Assembly: GCF_030816235.1 (NCBI RefSeq)
Contig: NZ_JAUSXT010000001.1
Location: forward strand, 3,286,001 to 3,350,000
Direction: 5' to 3'
From: Microbacterium sp. W4I4
GTDB lineage: Bacteria > Actinomycetota > Actinomycetes > Actinomycetales > Microbacteriaceae
Length of the DNA stretch: 64,000 nt
Part shown: one piece after another, positions 60,430 to 64,000 of the stretch
Layout of the letters: each line of letters opens with the position of its first letter
Numbering within the stretch: position 1 is the stretch's first letter
Position numbers and translations under genes: made by a program
Notes under the pieces: generated by a model
What the model saw: only the letters and a program-made list of their open reading frames with translations
Told to the model about the DNA's origin: nothing
The model's database searches: none

Positions 60430-60771
60430 ATGGCACGTTTCCTGATCATCGGCGGATTCCTCGCCGTTGTGTTCTGGGTCTACAGCATCGTCGACTGCGC
60501 CGTGCAGCCGGCGACGCGGCACCGGGGCGTCTCCAAGTCCGTCTGGGTGCTCATCGTCGTGCTGCTTCCCGTCATCGGCGGCATCCTCTGGTTCACCCTC
60601 GGTCGCCTGAGTCGCGGCGAGGTCGACACCGGGTACGTGGTCCCTCCGGATGATGACCCGCAGGTGCTGCGTCGCATGGGCAATGCCGAGCAGGACGCCC
60701 GCATCCGCGAGCTGGAAGAGGAGCTCGCTCGGCTCGATGACGAGTCCGACGGCGCGGATCCGCGCTCGTGA
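60430..60771 (+). CDS. PLDc_N domain membrane protein
   Basis: 113 residues: two helices (about 5-23 and 36-57) with SIVDCAVQPATRHRGVSKSVW between them, the PLDc_N pattern, and a charged coiled C-terminus (RIRELEEELARLDDE). No nuclease domain follows. Its stop overlaps the menD GTG by 4 bases (GTGA). Confidence 0.82.
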   Translation: MARFLIIGGFLAVVFWVYSIVDCAVQPATRHRGVSKSVWVLIVVLLPVIGGILWFTLGRLSRGEVDTGYVVPPDDDPQVLRRMGNAEQDARIRELEEELARLDDESDGADPRS

Positions 60772-62441
60772 CGGCGTCGCCGGCGAGTGACGCGGCGGCC
60801 GAGCTCCTCACCGAGCTGATCGGGAACGGCGTGCGCGACCTCGTGCTCTCGCCGGGGTCGCGGTCGCAGGCGATCGCTCTCGCCGCGATGGAGCTGTCGC
60901 GCAGCGGTGCACTGCGCGTGCATGTGCGCATCGATGAGCGGGTCGCAGGATTCACCGCCCTCGGGATCGCCCGCGAGACGGGTCTGCCGGTACCCGTGGT
61001 CTGCACATCGGGGACGGCGGCCGCCAATCTGCTGCCGGCCACGATGGAGGCGTTCCACTCGGGAGTGCCGCTTCTGCTGCTGACCGCCGACCGTCCGCCG
61101 GAGCTGCGCGGCGTGGGCGCGAACCAGGCCACCGTGCAGCCTGGGCTGTTCGGCGCCTTCGTGCGGATGGCTGTGGATGCCGAAGTGCCGTCGGCCGACG
61201 CAGGGGACGCGACTGTCTGGTCAGGTTTGGCTTCGCACGCGATCGAAGCGTCGCTGGGCATCGCGGGCAACGGAATCCCCGGCGTCTCGGGGCCGGTGCA
61301 TCTGAACCTTCCCGCGCGCGATCCGCTGTCCGCCGCCGGTTCCGTCAGCGCCGCGCCCGGTCCCGCGCCCGCACGGGTCGCGGCCGCGCCGCTCGTGCTG
61401 GAGCGCGGTCCGCGCACGATCGTGATCGCCGGTGCGGATGCCGGTGCGGATGCCGAGGCGCTCTCGCACGCGGGAAGCTGGCCGCTCATCGCCGAGATCG
61501 TCAGCGGAGCCCGGTTCGGCCGCCTCGTCGTGCACGGGTACCGCGAACTGCTGCGCGACGAATCGCTCGGCGGACGGGTGGAACGCGCGGTGATCTTCGG
61601 GCATCCCACGCTCAGCCGTGAGGTGGCCGCCCTGCTGGCTCGCACCGACGTGGACGTCGTCGCGGTGCGCCGCGGCGGCGAGGAGCTCAACCTCAACGGG
61701 CGGACGCGGCCGGCGGATGCCATGTCCGTGGCGGACGGGCCCGCCGACCGGCAGTGGCTCGGCGCCTGGATGAACGCCTCGGCTGCCGCCGTGGTGGATC
61801 TCAGCGCACCCGCCCCCGATCAGGAGGGCCTGTCTTCGGCGGACAAGAACGCACGGCTCGGTGCGGTGCGCGCCGAGTTGGAAGCCGTGCGGAAGCGGGT
61901 CGATCGGCAGCTGCTGGCGGATGCGGTGTGGCGTGCGACCTGGCCGCACGATCGGCTCGTGTTCGGGTCGTCGCGACTCGTCCGTGTCGCCGATCAGGTG
62001 CTCGGCGGCAAGAAGGTTCCGGTGCACTCCAACCGCGGGCTCGCGGGGATCGACGGCACCATCGCGACGGCGATCGGCATCGCCCTGGCCAGTCAGGCGG
62101 CGGGCGCCGCGGGCGTGACCCGGGTCCTGCTCGGCGATCTGGCGTTTCTGCACGATGTCGGCGCGCTGCTCCTGCCGGAGGGCGAAGCGCGACCTCGCAT
62201 CCAGGTGATCGTCGGCAACGACGGCGGCGGAACGATCTTCGACGGCCTCGAGGTGGCGGCATCCGCCCCCGCTGAGGATCTCGACCGAGCCTTCTACACG
62301 CCGCAGTCGGTGGGGCTGCGTGAACTCGCCGCCGCCTACGGGTGGGAGTTCACGCAGGTGGCGACGCGATCGGCCCTGGATCAGGCGCTGACCTCGCCCG
62401 CGGCAGGTCCGCAGATCATCGAGGTCCCGCTGGAGCGCTGA
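60768..62441 (+). CDS. menD: SEPHCHC synthase (MenD), thiamine-diphosphate enzyme
   Basis: 557 residues. LSPGSRSQAIALAA near the start, VVCTSGTAAANLLPA, LTADRPPELRGVGANQ and NDGGGTIFDGLE in the C-terminal ThDP-binding region match MenD. It condenses isochorismate with 2-oxoglutarate in menaquinone synthesis. GTG start coupled to the PLDc_N gene. The C-terminus ends 39 bases before the convergent rmuC stop. Confidence 0.92.
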   Translation: MTASPASDAAAELLTELIGNGVRDLVLSPGSRSQAIALAAMELSRSGALRVHVRIDERVAGFTALGIARETGLPVPVVCTSGTAAANLLPATMEAFHSGVPLLLLTADRPPELRGVGANQATVQPGLFGAFVRMAVDAEVPSADAGDATVWSGLASHAIEASLGIAGNGIPGVSGPVHLNLPARDPLSAAGSVSAAPGPAPARVAAAPLVLERGPRTIVIAGADAGADAEALSHAGSWPLIAEIVSGARFGRLVVHGYRELLRDESLGGRVERAVIFGHPTLSREVAALLARTDVDVVAVRRGGEELNLNGRTRPADAMSVADGPADRQWLGAWMNASAAAVVDLSAPAPDQEGLSSADKNARLGAVRAELEAVRKRVDRQLLADAVWRATWPHDRLVFGSSRLVRVADQVLGGKKVPVHSNRGLAGIDGTIATAIGIALASQAAGAAGVTRVLLGDLAFLHDVGALLLPEGEARPRIQVIVGNDGGGTIFDGLEVAASAPAEDLDRAFYTPQSVGLRELAAAYGWEFTQVATRSALDQALTSPAAGPQIIEVPLER

Positions 62442-62480
62442 CTCGGCGCGCTCGACGTGTTCGGCGCGCTCGCCGTACCG

Positions 62481-64000
62481 TCACTCCAGGCGCTGCGTGA
62501 TATCGCCGACGTCGGCACTGGCGTACCGCTCCCCCTCGTGCTCGCCCTGCTCGAGCTCGTACAGGTCGGCCTTCTGCGGGGCGATCGCCAGCGCCTCGAC
62601 GGGCGAGGTGTCCGAGAGCACCTCGTCCAGGCCCTGCAGGGCACTGAACCTGCGCGCCTGCGTGACGACGTTGCGATCCAGGGATCCCGCGAACCTGTTG
62701 TACGCGTCGACCGTGGTGTTCAGGCTCCGCCCCAGCTTCGCCAGGTGCTGTCCGAGCGTGCCCAGCCGCTTGTGCAGCTCTTTGCCGACCGTGAAGATCT
62801 GCTGCGCCTCCTGCGCGAGCTGGTCCTGACGCCAGGCGTGCCCGACCGTGCGCAACAGGGCGATCAGCGTCGACGGCGTGGCGATCACCACGTTGCGCTC
62901 GAACGCGTACTCGTACAGCGTCGAGTCCTGGTCGAGCGCCGCGGCGAGGAACGGCTCCGCGGGTACGAACATCACCACGAACTCGGGGGAGCCGGCCACG
63001 ACATCCCAGTACTCCTTCGTGCCGAGGTCGTCGATGTGCTTCTTGAGATGGCGGGCGTGGGCCTGCAGGCGCTGTGCGCGCACGGTGTCGTCGGTGGCCT
63101 CCATGGCCTCGAGGTAGCCGTTGAAGGCGACCTTCGAATCGACGACCACACGCTTGTCGCCGGCGAGGTGAACGACCATGTCGGGGCGCAGCGCACCTTC
63201 ATCAGTGGAGTGGTGCAGCTGCTCGTCGAAGTCGACGTGATTGATCATTCCCGACGCTTCCACCACGCGACGCAGCTGCAGCTCGCCCCATCGCCCCCGC
63301 ACCTGGGGGGCCCGCAGCGCGTTCACGAGCTTGCGCGTCTCGGAGCCGAGCGTCTCGGACGACTGCCGCATGAACTGCAGCTGCTCGGTGAGCGCGGCGT
63401 TCGCCTCGAGCCGCGTCTTCTCCGCGGTGGTCATCTCGGTCTTGACCGTGTCGAGCGTCTTCTGGATCGGCTCGATCAGCTGCTGCACGGCATCCTGACG
63501 CTTCTGCAGTTGCGGCAGCGCCCTCGCTCTGGCTGCGCTTGAGGCGCTCCTCCGCCTGCTCCAGGAACACCTTCGAGTTGGCTTCCAGCGCCCGTCTGCT
63601 CAGCGCGTCGAACTCGTCGGACAGCCGCTTCTGGTCGGCCTTCAGCTCTTCCAGCCGCTCGGCCGCGCGAGAGCGCTCGGCCGCGACATCCGCGTCCGCC
63701 TCCTCGCGCACCTCCGCGAGCCGGCGCACGTGCTCGGCGCGCACCTCGCCCAGCCGCGCCTCGGCATCCGTCTTCGCCTGCGCGACCGCTGCCTCGCCTG
63801 CCGCGCGCACCTCCGCGACACGGCGCTCGCTCAGTGCCCGCTCGTCCCGCACGCGCGCGGTCACCTCGGCGCGCAGCGCCTCGGCCTCCCGCTCGAGCGA
63901 GTCCGTGCGCAGACGGGCGGACTGCGCCTCTGCCCGCACTGCGGCATCCGATGCCCTGCCGCGCAGCATCCCGAGAACGAACCCGAGGCCACCGGCGAGA
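62481..64000 (-). pseudogene. rmuC: rmuC, partial, apparent frameshift
   Basis: RmuC domain (DNA recombination protein) in the 62481-63508 part: VNALRAPQVRGRWGELQLRRVVE, VVDSKVAFNGYLEA and FVPAEPFLAAALDQD. Upstream, in the neighbouring frame, lies the long coiled-coil of RmuC (63515-63969) and a membrane anchor that runs off the window edge. The frames would join (EGAAALQKRQDAV) if one base were removed near 63510 (GTTG to GTG). Either a sequencing error or a real mutation; the 5' end is outside the window. Confidence 0.8.

Overview
The window is high-GC actinobacterial DNA that most resembles Microbacteriaceae, probably Microbacterium or a close relative. The evidence is gene content (Lhr helicase, PspC-type regulatory locus, DUF6421/Lrp pair, menA/DUF4229/PLDc_N/menD neighbourhood), many GTG starts, and many genes with a TAnnnT box 6-7 bases before the start codon, which points to leaderless mRNAs. 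I see no rRNA, tRNA, CRISPR array, prophage or insertion sequence. No formal taxonomic search was possible.

Layout. 1-233: end of an unrecognised gene. 243-5855: a catabolic and uptake locus with an SDR, a histidinol-dehydrogenase paralogue, a LysR regulator and a polar amino-acid-type ABC importer; the divergent promoter and the importer promoter carry the same CATAG-N7-CTATG palindrome. 6030-12869: glutamine amidotransferase, a Clp AAA+ unfoldase behind a HAIR-like site, a CPBP protease, an orphan LysR effector domain, and an Fe-S-type regulator divergent from a DoxX-like protein. 12866-16471: envelope-stress locus (PspC protein with an apparent frameshift, PspC histidine kinase, LuxR response regulator). 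16481-27457: acyltransferase, hexapeptide-repeat protein, Nei glycosylase, EI24 protein, Lhr helicase, a ParDE-like toxin-antitoxin pair, a nucleotidyltransferase-like protein and small genes.

27275-35775 is a long minus-strand run. Its first four genes overlap by 4-7 bases: two unrecognised proteins, a TPR-like protein and a CHAT-domain (caspase-like) protein with an apparent His/Cys dyad. Four membrane or surface genes follow. This is one of the two best candidates for an undescribed system. 35787-41946 holds an ABC-F protein, esterase, degenerate Nudix protein, SDR and M3 peptidase.

42118-50317 is the other candidate: a sugar catabolic cluster with a DhaK-DhaL fusion kinase, RpiB-type and TIM-type isomerases, a GntR regulator, a TIM-barrel isomerase-like protein, a 3-hydroxyacid dehydrogenase, an SDR, a 33-residue single-pass membrane protein and an ACS-type MFS carrier. 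The three phosphate-handling enzymes match the known erythrulose-to-erythrose-4-phosphate route. I infer that the second half turns a sugar acid into erythrulose by 3-oxidation and decarboxylation. Both transcription units begin with the same ATTTCCTATAGGAT site.

50402-64000: threonine aldolase, MFS carrier, SDR-like protein, DUF6421 divergent from Lrp, then menaquinone genes menA and menD with an accessory block between them, and rmuC with an apparent frameshift running off the window end.

Two sequence-level patterns cross the window. First, several intergenic regions just past stop codons carry large inverted repeats; in four of them each arm is itself a direct repeat with an exact 19-base period, although the sequences differ between loci. 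Second, the hexamer GGATGC/GCATCC is strongly over-represented, and an 18-base element (CCCTTCGACAGGCTCAGG) recurs inside coding sequences in different frames.
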